A stretch of DNA of 18,747 bases from Saccharofermentans sp. (GTDB lineage Bacteria > Bacillota_A > Clostridia > Saccharofermentanales > Saccharofermentanaceae). Where the stretch lies: contig JAILMZ010000043.1 of NCBI GenBank assembly GCA_024692105.1, positions 1 to 18,747 on the forward strand. Direction: 5' to 3'. The position numbers and the translations under genes were made by a program. The notes under the pieces were generated by a model. It was not told where the DNA came from and ran no database searches. It worked only from the letters and a program-made list of their open reading frames with translations. This document shows positions 1 through 6,591 of this stretch, in pieces; the stretch's first letter is position 1; each line of letters begins with the position of its first letter.

Positions 1-1031
1 CCGTCTCCTGTGATATCACCCAAAGCGCAAGAATCCATGGAACCGAATGAAACGTTCTCGACGGTCCTCATCTCTGATTCATACGCGGTCATTATCTCCC
101 TGTAAGCGGAATTAAGCACATCAGCGCTTACCGTGCCTGAAGCAGTGGCGGCAGTTGGCTGAGTCTCTCCGTTATCCGTCGTTATCATCATGCTCGTAAA
201 TTCAGCACCGTCACACTTTATGACAAACTCATATTCGCCTGATGCGAGAGTCTCGTAATCCGGATCACAGTATTCTGCCCAGATATAAGTTCCACAGTTA
301 ATGGCTTCAAGATCGTTTGCTATCAGAGTGCCATCATAATAGACATCGTAAGTAAACAGAGCATCAGCATCGCTTATGCTTTCCATGAAATAAACATATG
401 CGTCGATGCAGTATCCGCCGTCAAGTATATCGGTCGCTTCGACCAGCGAGAAAAGATCGGGGCTTAATCCCATGTCATAAGAACAGAATTCAAAGAGCTT
501 GCCGAATGACTTATCGCTGAGATTGCTTAAGAACCACTCGTCACCGTCTTTTGCAAATTCGAACGTGATCTTGGTGTCGTTTGTATCATCACATGCGTCT
601 ATCGCAGCAACGACATCATCGACCGTCGCGAAACTGCCGCTTTCAAGGACACTCTCGTAATCGACCATAGTGAACGTGACATCAACAGATGCCTTGTCTT
701 TGTCGACCTTGGCAGAGTCTTCATCGACCTCGTATTTGAGCGTATACGCAACTGCCTTGATGAAGTCTTCCTGTTCAGCAGAACGGGGTTCTTCCGGCAT
801 GAGTGCTTCTGCAAAGGCAGGATTGTCATCAGCGTCAAAACCGTCCGTAAACTTGACGACTTTGTCTCCGTCCATCTTTACGAGTGTCTTTGCAATATCG
901 CCCGCAAGACCGATTATCTCTTCTTTATCTTTCGAACCTGTTCCCTGCAGGAGTGCGCATGATGCAAATGATAGCACCATTACGCCTGCAAGCGCAGATA
1001 AAGCTGATTTTCTTAATAAACCCCTCTTCAT
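1..1031 (-). CDS. Acidic surface lipoprotein, paralog A (3' end outside the window)
   Basis: An open frame of 343 codons runs from the ATG at 1029-1031 to the left edge with no stop, so the C-terminus is missing. A GGAGG ribosome binding site lies just upstream. The protein begins MKRGLLRKSA, followed by a hydrophobic stretch and FASC, giving a predicted lipidated Cys25 as in the four paralogs to its right. The N-terminal domain (about 30-175, with motifs such as VTFTMVDYE and DEWFLSNL) and the first beta-sandwich (about 190-290) match paralogs B to E. After a Gln/Thr/Ala linker it diverges: the second beta-sandwich of the others is replaced by a helical stretch leading to ALGDITGDG, which resembles the calcium-loop-like start of C-terminal domains in other clostridial lipoproteins. 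It starts only 17 bases after the stop of paralog B with no terminator or clear promoter between, so the two are probably cotranscribed. Function unknown. Confidence 0.85.
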   Translation of the reverse strand, partial: MKRGLLRKSALSALAGVMVLSFASCALLQGTGSKDKEEIIGLAGDIAKTLVKMDGDKVVKFTDGFDADDNPAFAEALMPEEPRSAEQEDFIKAVAYTLKYEVDEDSAKVDKDKASVDVTFTMVDYESVLESGSFATVDDVVAAIDACDDTNDTKITFEFAKDGDEWFLSNLSDKSFGKLFEFCSYDMGLSPDLFSLVEATDILDGGYCIDAYVYFMESISDADALFTYDVYYDGTLIANDLEAINCGTYIWAEYCDPDYETLASGEYEFVIKCDGAEFTSMMITTDNGETQPTAATASGTVSADVLNSAYREIMTAYESEMRTVENVSFGSMDSCALGDITGD

Positions 1032-1048
1032 TGTCATCCTCCAATAGA

Positions 1049-2317
1049 TCAGAATACGTCGCAGCAATCGTGTATAAGCATCGTGCCGTCAGGATTATAC
1101 ACATCTACATAGTATGTACCGGGCTCAAGGTAATCAGATGCGACATAACCGACGTAGATGTAGTAATATCCTTCATCATTCACCCATCCGTCATCACAGT
1201 TTGTACTGTCTGATGAAACATACTCTCCGTCAACATATACATTGCCTTCGGCATCATAGACAACATACATGATCTCCTGGAGCTCATCCCAGGTCACATC
1301 TTCAGTAAAGTAAATATCGTATTCGATGCCGTAAGTGCTGGAATAGCAGTATTGTCCGTCATCTGCCCACCAGTCTACGGCAACAACATAATCGGCAAGT
1401 TCACCGGTAGCATCAACGTCAAAGTTATAATCGATGCCGGACTCAGTCTCTGTGGGTTCAGGATCACTGTATGTGTCAATTGTAGTCGTCAGCGTTATGA
1501 TCTCAGATCCTTCACACTTAACGACAATGCTGTATTCGCCAACAGGCAGATTATTGTAATCAGGATCATAATAATCACAGTAGATATATGTTTCATAGTA
1601 AGCTGCCGGCTGGTCGGCTGCGATCAATGCTCCGTCACAGTAAACATCAAATACGATGTCGTAAGCCGTAATGTCTTCAGAGAAGTAGACTTCCGAATAG
1701 ATGGAATATGCCGATCCGCTCCAGCAATCCGAATCATAGATCAGAGATGCCAGGTCAGGTGTGAGGCTGAGCTCATATGTATAATAGAAGAACAGTATGC
1801 CGAATTCCTTGTCCTTGAAATTCGTTAAGAGCCATTCATCATCATCCTTCTCAAACTCGAAAGTAACAGTAATCTCTTCCATATCATCGGAGTCTTCGAT
1901 GATATCCAGTACCTCATCGATATCAGAATAATCTCCGTCTTTAAGAGCTTTCTCATAATCGACCATAGTGAATACGACATCGATTGATGCTTCTTCCTTG
2001 TCTGCTTCTACAGAATCCTCGTCGATCTCATAAGAAATGGTATCGCCAACAGCATCAAAGAACTTATTCTCTTCATCAGAATAATTGTCCTCTTCAAAAA
2101 GATCCGAGAAAGCACCAAGATCCTTCTCATTAGTGAGCTTGAGGATCTTATCCGGGTCTTTCTTTAAAAGAGCGCTGGCAAAATCGTCAGCTGCATCGAT
2201 TATCTCTTGTTTATTTGGTCCGCTAAAGCCTTCCAGGAGAGCGCACGAAGTGCATGACAGCATTATCGCGCCTGCAAGGATCATGGCTACAGTTCTATTG
2301 AAATGTGTATAACTCAT
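1049..2317 (-). CDS. Acidic surface lipoprotein, paralog B
   Basis: 422 residues, not assignable to a named family. The start at 2315-2317 has a GGAGGG site at 2324-2329. The signal peptide contains two cysteines (LSCTSC); by alignment with the paralogs Cys25 is the likely lipidated residue, though Cys22 is possible. Layout: N-terminal alpha/beta domain (about 30-175) of the kind seen in small NTF2-like/DUF4878-like lipoproteins (fold is my inference), first Ig-like beta-sandwich (about 190-290, with VYFSEDI, FDVYCDG and YCDYYDPDY), a Pro/Glu/Thr linker, and a second beta-sandwich to the end. The protein is very rich in Asp, Glu and Tyr. Its first beta-sandwich is closest to that of paralog D, whereas D's N-terminal half is closest to E. 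It is the first gene of a likely two-gene transcript with paralog A. It is presumably exported and anchored to the outer face of the membrane; partner or ligand unknown. Confidence 0.9.
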   Translation of the reverse strand: MSYTHFNRTVAMILAGAIMLSCTSCALLEGFSGPNKQEIIDAADDFASALLKKDPDKILKLTNEKDLGAFSDLFEEDNYSDEENKFFDAVGDTISYEIDEDSVEADKEEASIDVVFTMVDYEKALKDGDYSDIDEVLDIIEDSDDMEEITVTFEFEKDDDEWLLTNFKDKEFGILFFYYTYELSLTPDLASLIYDSDCWSGSAYSIYSEVYFSEDITAYDIVFDVYCDGALIAADQPAAYYETYIYCDYYDPDYNNLPVGEYSIVVKCEGSEIITLTTTIDTYSDPEPTETESGIDYNFDVDATGELADYVVAVDWWADDGQYCYSSTYGIEYDIYFTEDVTWDELQEIMYVVYDAEGNVYVDGEYVSSDSTNCDDGWVNDEGYYYIYVGYVASDYLEPGTYYVDVYNPDGTMLIHDCCDVF

Positions 2318-2346
2318 AACTATCCCTCCAATGTCAAATTATGTTG

Positions 2347-2355
2347 ATTATACCA
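2347..2355 (-). promoter_or_regulatory. Extended -10 promoter for paralogs B and A
   Basis: On the minus strand this reads TGGTATAAT, a perfect extended -10 (TGNTATAAT). The hexamer ends 29 bases before the ATG of paralog B. There is no good -35: the position where it would lie falls inside the terminator hairpin of paralog C, so the extended -10 must carry recognition. Confidence 0.65.
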
Positions 2356-2361
2356 CAAGAA

Positions 2362-2390
2362 AAGGCCTGCCCCGTTGTGAGGCAGGCCTT
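2362..2390 (-). terminator. Intrinsic terminator of paralog C
   Basis: A perfect 10-base inverted repeat (AAGGCCTGCC / GGCAGGCCTT) with a 9-base loop, followed on the minus strand by TTCTTGT. It begins 27 bases after the stop codon of paralog C and separates it from paralog B. Confidence 0.85.
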
Positions 2391-2417
2391 ATAATCCTTC
2401 AGATTCTATCCTTCGGA

Positions 2418-3692
2418 TTAATCAACATAGCAGGTGTCGAAGTAGAGTGTTGATCCGTCAGGATTGAAGACCTCTACATAGTAGAAACCGGAATCGATCT
2501 CTCCGTCAGGCCATACATAACCGCAGTAGATGAAGTAGTATCCGTTACTGTCGGTATAACCCTGGTCTGTATTTGTCTTATCATCTGCAATGGTCTGATC
2601 TTCAACGAGCGGGTTCATGTCTGAATCGTAGAAAGCAAATGTCATGCCCTGAACGTCTTCATAAGTCAGCTCATCCGTGAAATAGATGTCAAACTCGAAG
2701 AAACCGTTTGAAGAGTCATATTCAGCATAATCGTCATCATTCCACCAGTCTGTTGCAACGACCAGATCTGCGAGTTCCCCTTCAGCATTGACAGAGTAAT
2801 TCAGGCTGTTGTCATAACCTGTTGTGGTGGCGGGTGTCGTCTCGTAAGCTTCGAGTTCCGTGGTCATTGTTACTATCTCAGCACCATCGACCGTAACAAC
2901 AATACTGTATTCGCCTGAAGGCAGGTCATTGTAATCGGGATCATAGTAATCGCAGTACATGTATGTGCCGTAGACACTTGCCTCATTACCGGAAGAAATC
3001 AGAGCACCGTCACAATATACGTCAAAGAAGATCATGCCCGCATAATCGCTGATGTCTTCAGTAAAGTAAACATCTGAATAGATGTAGTAAGCACCGCCCC
3101 AGCAATCTGTATAATCGATCAAAGAAGCCAGATCAGGCACGAGATCGAGCTCATAAGTATAGAAATCAAAGAGTTTTCCGTAATCCTTGCTCTTCAGGTT
3201 GGAAACGAGCCACTCATCATCATCCTTCTCGAACTCGACGGTAACCGTAACTTCCTTTGTGTCTTCGCAGTCATCAAGAAGATCCTTGACATCATCGATA
3301 TCGGAATAGTCGTCCTTAAGAGCCTTCTCATAGTCGACCATAGTGAATACAACATCAACGGATGCCTCTTCCTTGTCGGCTTCTACTGAAGATTCATCAA
3401 TCTCGTATGCAAGTGTATCGCCGACTGCCTTGATGAACTCATACTGGTCAGCAGAATACATATCCTTGTTGAAAAGGATCTCGAGTGATTCTGCTGTCTC
3501 GCTGTTCTTCTTCTCGTTCGTCAGCTTTACGATCTTACCTGCATCCTGCTTCACAAGAGCACCTGCAAATGTATCAGCGGCTTCGATGATCTCTTTCTTG
3601 TTGGCACCGAAGAGCGCACATGATGCGCAGGACAGGATCATGGAACCTGCAAGCGCTGCAGCTGCAACTTTTTTCAATTGCATATGCTTCAT
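2418..3692 (-). CDS. Acidic surface lipoprotein, paralog C
   Basis: 424 residues from the ATG at 3690-3692. An ATG 42 bases upstream is in frame, but the chosen start has a GGGAGG site 7 bases away and gives a clean signal peptide (MKHMQLKKVA). The lipobox region reads LSCASC, with Cys25 aligned to the paralogs. N-terminal alpha/beta domain about 31-175 (VVFTMVDYEKALKD, EFEKDDDEW); first beta-sandwich about 190-285 (DVYFTEDI, FFDVYCDG, LPSGEYSIVV); Thr-rich linker; second beta-sandwich about 305-424 (FDIYFTDEL, SGFYYVEVFNPDG), ending DTCYVD. The two beta-sandwiches share the order VYFT-E, F-VY-DG and SG-Y-V, so they look like an internal duplication. It has its own promoter and terminator, so it is a single-gene unit. 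No enzyme motif is visible; a surface binding or structural role is plausible but unproven. Confidence 0.9.
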   Translation of the reverse strand: MKHMQLKKVAAAALAGSMILSCASCALFGANKKEIIEAADTFAGALVKQDAGKIVKLTNEKKNSETAESLEILFNKDMYSADQYEFIKAVGDTLAYEIDESSVEADKEEASVDVVFTMVDYEKALKDDYSDIDDVKDLLDDCEDTKEVTVTVEFEKDDDEWLVSNLKSKDYGKLFDFYTYELDLVPDLASLIDYTDCWGGAYYIYSDVYFTEDISDYAGMIFFDVYCDGALISSGNEASVYGTYMYCDYYDPDYNDLPSGEYSIVVTVDGAEIVTMTTELEAYETTPATTTGYDNSLNYSVNAEGELADLVVATDWWNDDDYAEYDSSNGFFEFDIYFTDELTYEDVQGMTFAFYDSDMNPLVEDQTIADDKTNTDQGYTDSNGYYFIYCGYVWPDGEIDSGFYYVEVFNPDGSTLYFDTCYVD

Positions 3693-3724
3693 AGTTAATC
3701 CTCCCTTATCAGGTAATAATGACA

Positions 3725-3733
3725 ATTGTAACA
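3725..3733 (-). promoter_or_regulatory. Extended -10 promoter for paralog C
   Basis: Minus strand TGTTACAAT (TGNTACAAT). The hexamer ends exactly 32 bases before the ATG of paralog C, the same spacing as at paralogs D and E. The -35 region is A/T-rich without a good match. Confidence 0.6.
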
Positions 3734-3764
3734 TATTAAATAGATTTTACAGTATCCATATTAA

Positions 3765-3795
3765 AAGGCCCGCCATGAAACTCAAGGCGGGCCTT
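3765..3795 (-). terminator. Intrinsic terminator of paralog D
   Basis: A perfect 10-base inverted repeat (AAGGCCCGCC / GGCGGGCCTT) with an 11-base loop, followed on the minus strand by TTAATATGG. It lies 24 bases past the stop of paralog D and before the promoter of paralog C. Confidence 0.85.
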
Positions 3796-3819
3796 CGTTC
3801 AAACCGTTGTTATTTTAGG

Positions 3820-5085
3820 TTAGTCCGGCACTGTGCAGTAATCCGTGTACAATGTGGAACCGTCAGGATTGAATACTTCGATGTAATATGTTCCTGCATC
3901 AAGTCCGTCTTCCGATCCGAAAGAAAGGTAAACATAATAGTAACCGGATTCGTTAGTACCATAGGAGATGTTGCTTCCATAGACCGTAAGTCCTTCAGCT
4001 ACCGTCTCCCCGTCCTCATCGTAGATGTTGAATGTGATACCGACGACATCATCATAGGTCAGATCATCCGTGAAGTACATGTCGTACTCGATACCGCCCA
4101 TATTAACCGTGTAGTTGTTATTACCATCATCCAGGTACCAGTCAACAGCAACAAGGATATCTCCGAGTTCGCCTTGACCATCATATACGTATGTATAGTC
4201 AACGAGATCTTCGAGACCGTCATCTGTAGGCTGCGGCTCAGAATACTCTTCCACAGTAGTCTCCATGGTTGTTATCTCAGCGCCTCCGCACTTAACGACG
4301 ATGCTGTAATCGCCTGCAGGCAGGTCATTGTAATCAGGCTCGTAGTAATCACAATAGATATAGGTATCATAGTAAGTTGCCGGCTGGTCAGTAGCGATCA
4401 AGGCTCCGTCACAGTAAACGTCGAATACGATATCGTAATCTGTTATTGTTTCAGTGAAGTAGACTTCCGATAAGATTGCATAAGAACTGCTCCAGCAGCT
4501 TGTTGTATCAATAATAGACGCAAGGTCAGGTGTGAGATCAAGCTCATATGTCATATAGTCAAAGAGCTTGCCGAATCCCTTGTCGTCGAGGTTGGAAAGG
4601 ATCCACTCATCGTCGTCCTTCTCGAACTCGAATGTAACCTTTACATCCTTTGTATCTTCGCAGTCCTTGATAAGATCAACGACTTCGTCGATATCGGAGT
4701 AATCGTCCTTGAGAGCCTTCTCGTAGTCAACCATTGTGAAAGTTACATCAACAGATGCCTCTTCCTTGTCAACCTCTACGGAATCCTCATCAACCTCATA
4801 AGAAATCGTGTCAGCAACAGCCTTGTTGAACTCGTTCTGATCATCAGAGTACATTGACTCGTCAAAGATGATCTCGAGAGCAGCTGCGCTGTCGCTGTCC
4901 TCATCTTCGTTGGTCAGCTTGATGATCTTGCCTGCATCCTGCTTGAGGAGTGTGCTTGCAAATGTATCAGCTGCTTCAACTATCTCCTTTTTGTTGGCGC
5001 CGAAAAGTGCACATGATGCAAATGACAATGCCATTGAGCCGGCAAGTGCAGCAGCACCGGCTTTACGAATAACAGTGTGCTTCAT
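3820..5085 (-). CDS. Acidic surface lipoprotein, paralog D
   Basis: 421 residues from the ATG at 5083-5085, which has GGAGGA upstream. The open frame extends 64 codons further upstream, but that part runs through the promoter and has no signal-peptide character, so it is rejected. Signal peptide MKHTVIRKAG then LSFASC, with Cys25 predicted lipidated. Same plan as the neighbours: N-terminal domain (about 30-175), first beta-sandwich (VYFTETI, FDVYCDG, YCDYYEPDY), linker with Glu/Pro/Thr, and second beta-sandwich ending DYCTVPD. Its first 545 bases align without gaps to paralog E with few differences, many silent, yet its first beta-sandwich is closest to paralog B and its last domain is unlike E. 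This mosaic suggests recombination or gene conversion. It has its own promoter and terminator. Function unknown. Confidence 0.9.
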   Translation of the reverse strand: MKHTVIRKAGAAALAGSMALSFASCALFGANKKEIVEAADTFASTLLKQDAGKIIKLTNEDEDSDSAAALEIIFDESMYSDDQNEFNKAVADTISYEVDEDSVEVDKEEASVDVTFTMVDYEKALKDDYSDIDEVVDLIKDCEDTKDVKVTFEFEKDDDEWILSNLDDKGFGKLFDYMTYELDLTPDLASIIDTTSCWSSSYAILSEVYFTETITDYDIVFDVYCDGALIATDQPATYYDTYIYCDYYEPDYNDLPAGDYSIVVKCGGAEITTMETTVEEYSEPQPTDDGLEDLVDYTYVYDGQGELGDILVAVDWYLDDGNNNYTVNMGGIEYDMYFTDDLTYDDVVGITFNIYDEDGETVAEGLTVYGSNISYGTNESGYYYVYLSFGSEDGLDAGTYYIEVFNPDGSTLYTDYCTVPD

Positions 5086-5117
5086 AGTGTTCCTCCGTAA
5101 AATGTAAGATTGTTTTG

Positions 5118-5126
5118 ATTGTACCA
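5118..5126 (-). promoter_or_regulatory. Extended -10 promoter for paralog D
   Basis: Minus strand TGGTACAAT, an extended -10. It ends exactly 32 bases before the ATG of paralog D. No convincing -35. The rest of the gap back to the terminator at 5202-5230 holds nothing recognisable. Confidence 0.6.
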
Positions 5127-5201
5127 TATATACAGAAACATACTGCTTTTTGTTGCACCGGGCACCGATAATCATTCTAAAAGGTATTACTTTAATAATA
5201 A

Positions 5202-5230
5202 GAACGCCCTCCCGGACCGGAAGGGCGTTC
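5202..5230 (-). terminator. Intrinsic terminator of paralog E
   Basis: A 9-base inverted repeat (GAACGCCCT / AGGGCGTTC) with an 11-base loop, followed on the minus strand by a U-rich but interrupted tract (TTATTATT). It lies 31 bases past the stop of paralog E. The broken U-tract suggests somewhat weaker termination than at C and D. Confidence 0.75.
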
Positions 5231-5261
5231 ATAATAACTTTTTGATGAGTCGTTCTAAAGA

Positions 5262-6470
5262 TTACTGAACGATGCAAGAATCATAGAATATTACGTTAGA
5301 ATCGGACTCAGCTCCGTCGTAAACAGCGATTATGTACTCGCCTGCAGGCATCGAATCACCATAGGAGTAGTAGCACCAAATGCTGTCACCCCAGTTTGTA
5401 GGCTCAAGATACGATTCGATAGTGTTACCATCAGGATCGATTACGTCGAATGTAAGATCCATACCGGATACGTCTACGTTGAAGTAAACATCAAGCTCGA
5501 TGTACGATGTGCCGCTCTCATAAACGCCATCTTCATCTGTGTCATAGTACCAGAGGTAATCGGATACTTCTGCAGAGAGGTCGCCGTCGAATGCGGAACC
5601 GGAAGTAGGCTGAGGCTCAACATAATTATCAACTGTGAGGTCAGCGCTTGCGATCTGCTCATCACCATAGTTAAGAACTAATGTGTAGTTACCGGACTCG
5701 AGATCGCTCCAGTCATCATTAGAGTATTCGCAGGTTGCATAGTAGCTGTAAACATAAGCTGCTAAGTCAGAAGCGATGAGGGAACCCTCATAGTAAACGT
5801 CGAATGTGAGCTCGCCGTCAAACTCGCTTACGTCCTCTGTGAAGTAAACATAGAGGTCGAGGTAGTAAGAACCAGCATAGCTGTCTGTGTAGTCAATGAT
5901 GGAAAGCAGATCAGGCTTAAGGTCGAGCTCATATGTCATGTAGTCAAAGAGCTTGCCGAAACCCTTGTCATCGAGGTTGGAAAGGAGCCACTCATCGTCG
6001 TCCTTCTCGAACTCGAATGTAACCTTTACATCCTTTGTATCTTCACAGTCCTTGATAAGATCAACGACTCCGTCGATATCGGAGTAATCGTCCTTGAGAG
6101 CCTCCTCGTAGTCAACCATTGTGAAAGTTACATCAACAGATGCCTCTTCCTTGTCAACTTCTACGGAATCCTCATCAATCTCATAAGAAATTGTGTCAGC
6201 AACAGCCTTGTTGAACTCGTTCTGCTCATCAGAGTACATAGACTCGTCGAAGATGATCTCGAGTGCTTCTGCATTGTCGCTGTCCTTCTTCTCGTTGGTC
6301 AGCTTGATGATCTTGCCTGCATCCTGCTTGAGGAGTGTGCTTGCGAATTCATCAGCAGCTTCAACTATCTCTTTTTTGTTGGCGCCGAAAAGTGCGCATG
6401 AAGCAAACGACAGTGCCATTGTACCGACGAGTGTCGCTGCAGCAACTTTTCTTAATCCAGTTACTTTCAT
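5262..6470 (-). CDS. Acidic surface lipoprotein, paralog E
   Basis: 402 residues, the first gene of the array in the direction of transcription. The ATG at 6468-6470 has GGGAGG upstream. Signal peptide MKVTGLRKVA then LSFASC, with Cys25 predicted lipidated. The N-terminal domain (about 30-175) is nearly identical to paralog D. The first beta-sandwich (VYFTEDV, FDVYYEG, LESGNYTLVL) is the most divergent in the set and has VYYEG where B, C and D have VYCDG. The last domain (LDVYFNVDV, FDVIDPDG, MPAGEYIIAVYDG) is shorter and ends DSCIVQ. A cysteine a few residues from the end is kept in B to E. It has its own extended -10 promoter and a terminator. It lies downstream of mutS2 but is probably transcribed independently. 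Function unknown. Confidence 0.9.
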   Translation of the reverse strand: MKVTGLRKVAAATLVGTMALSFASCALFGANKKEIVEAADEFASTLLKQDAGKIIKLTNEKKDSDNAEALEIIFDESMYSDEQNEFNKAVADTISYEIDEDSVEVDKEEASVDVTFTMVDYEEALKDDYSDIDGVVDLIKDCEDTKDVKVTFEFEKDDDEWLLSNLDDKGFGKLFDYMTYELDLKPDLLSIIDYTDSYAGSYYLDLYVYFTEDVSEFDGELTFDVYYEGSLIASDLAAYVYSYYATCEYSNDDWSDLESGNYTLVLNYGDEQIASADLTVDNYVEPQPTSGSAFDGDLSAEVSDYLWYYDTDEDGVYESGTSYIELDVYFNVDVSGMDLTFDVIDPDGNTIESYLEPTNWGDSIWCYYSYGDSMPAGEYIIAVYDGAESDSNVIFYDSCIVQ

Positions 6471-6502
6471 AATTTTTCCTCCCTTGAAAGTTATACCTTA
6501 AG

Positions 6503-6511
6503 AATATATCA
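6503..6511 (-). promoter_or_regulatory. Extended -10 promoter for paralog E
   Basis: Minus strand TGATATATT (TGN plus TATATT), ending exactly 32 bases before the ATG of paralog E. A TCTACA hexamer, 4 of 6 to TTGACA, sits 17 bases upstream of the -10 hexamer. Confidence 0.55.
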
Positions 6512-6532
6512 CAAATCTTTTACTCTGTAGAG

Positions 6533-6585
6533 ACAAAAATAATAAAAAACCAAGAAACACTAAATCAAATGCTTGTTAAAAGTGT
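6533..6585 (-). terminator. Possible weak terminator after mutS2
   Basis: After the mutS2 stop the minus strand has ACACT paired with AGTGT (6581-6585 and 6557-6561) around an A/T-rich loop, then a T-rich tract containing a run of six T. The stem is only 5 pairs, so termination is uncertain, and some read-through into the lipoprotein array is possible. Confidence 0.3.
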
Positions 6586-6591
6586 AAATTC

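Noticed and set aside
3343..4473. 376-codon plus-strand open frame across paralogs C and D
   Set aside because: It is antisense to two clear lipoprotein genes, spans their intergenic terminator and promoter, lacks a ribosome binding site and shows no domain. It results from the codon bias of the acidic minus-strand genes.
5086..5277. 64-codon N-terminal extension of paralog D
   Set aside because: It passes through the extended -10 promoter and the E terminator, and places the signal peptide in the interior. The ATG at 5085 has a good ribosome binding site.
1..6470. Lipoprotein array as a CRISPR-like or mobile repeat
   Set aside because: The repeats are diverged coding genes about 1.3 kb long with no terminal inverted repeats, transposase or spacer structure.
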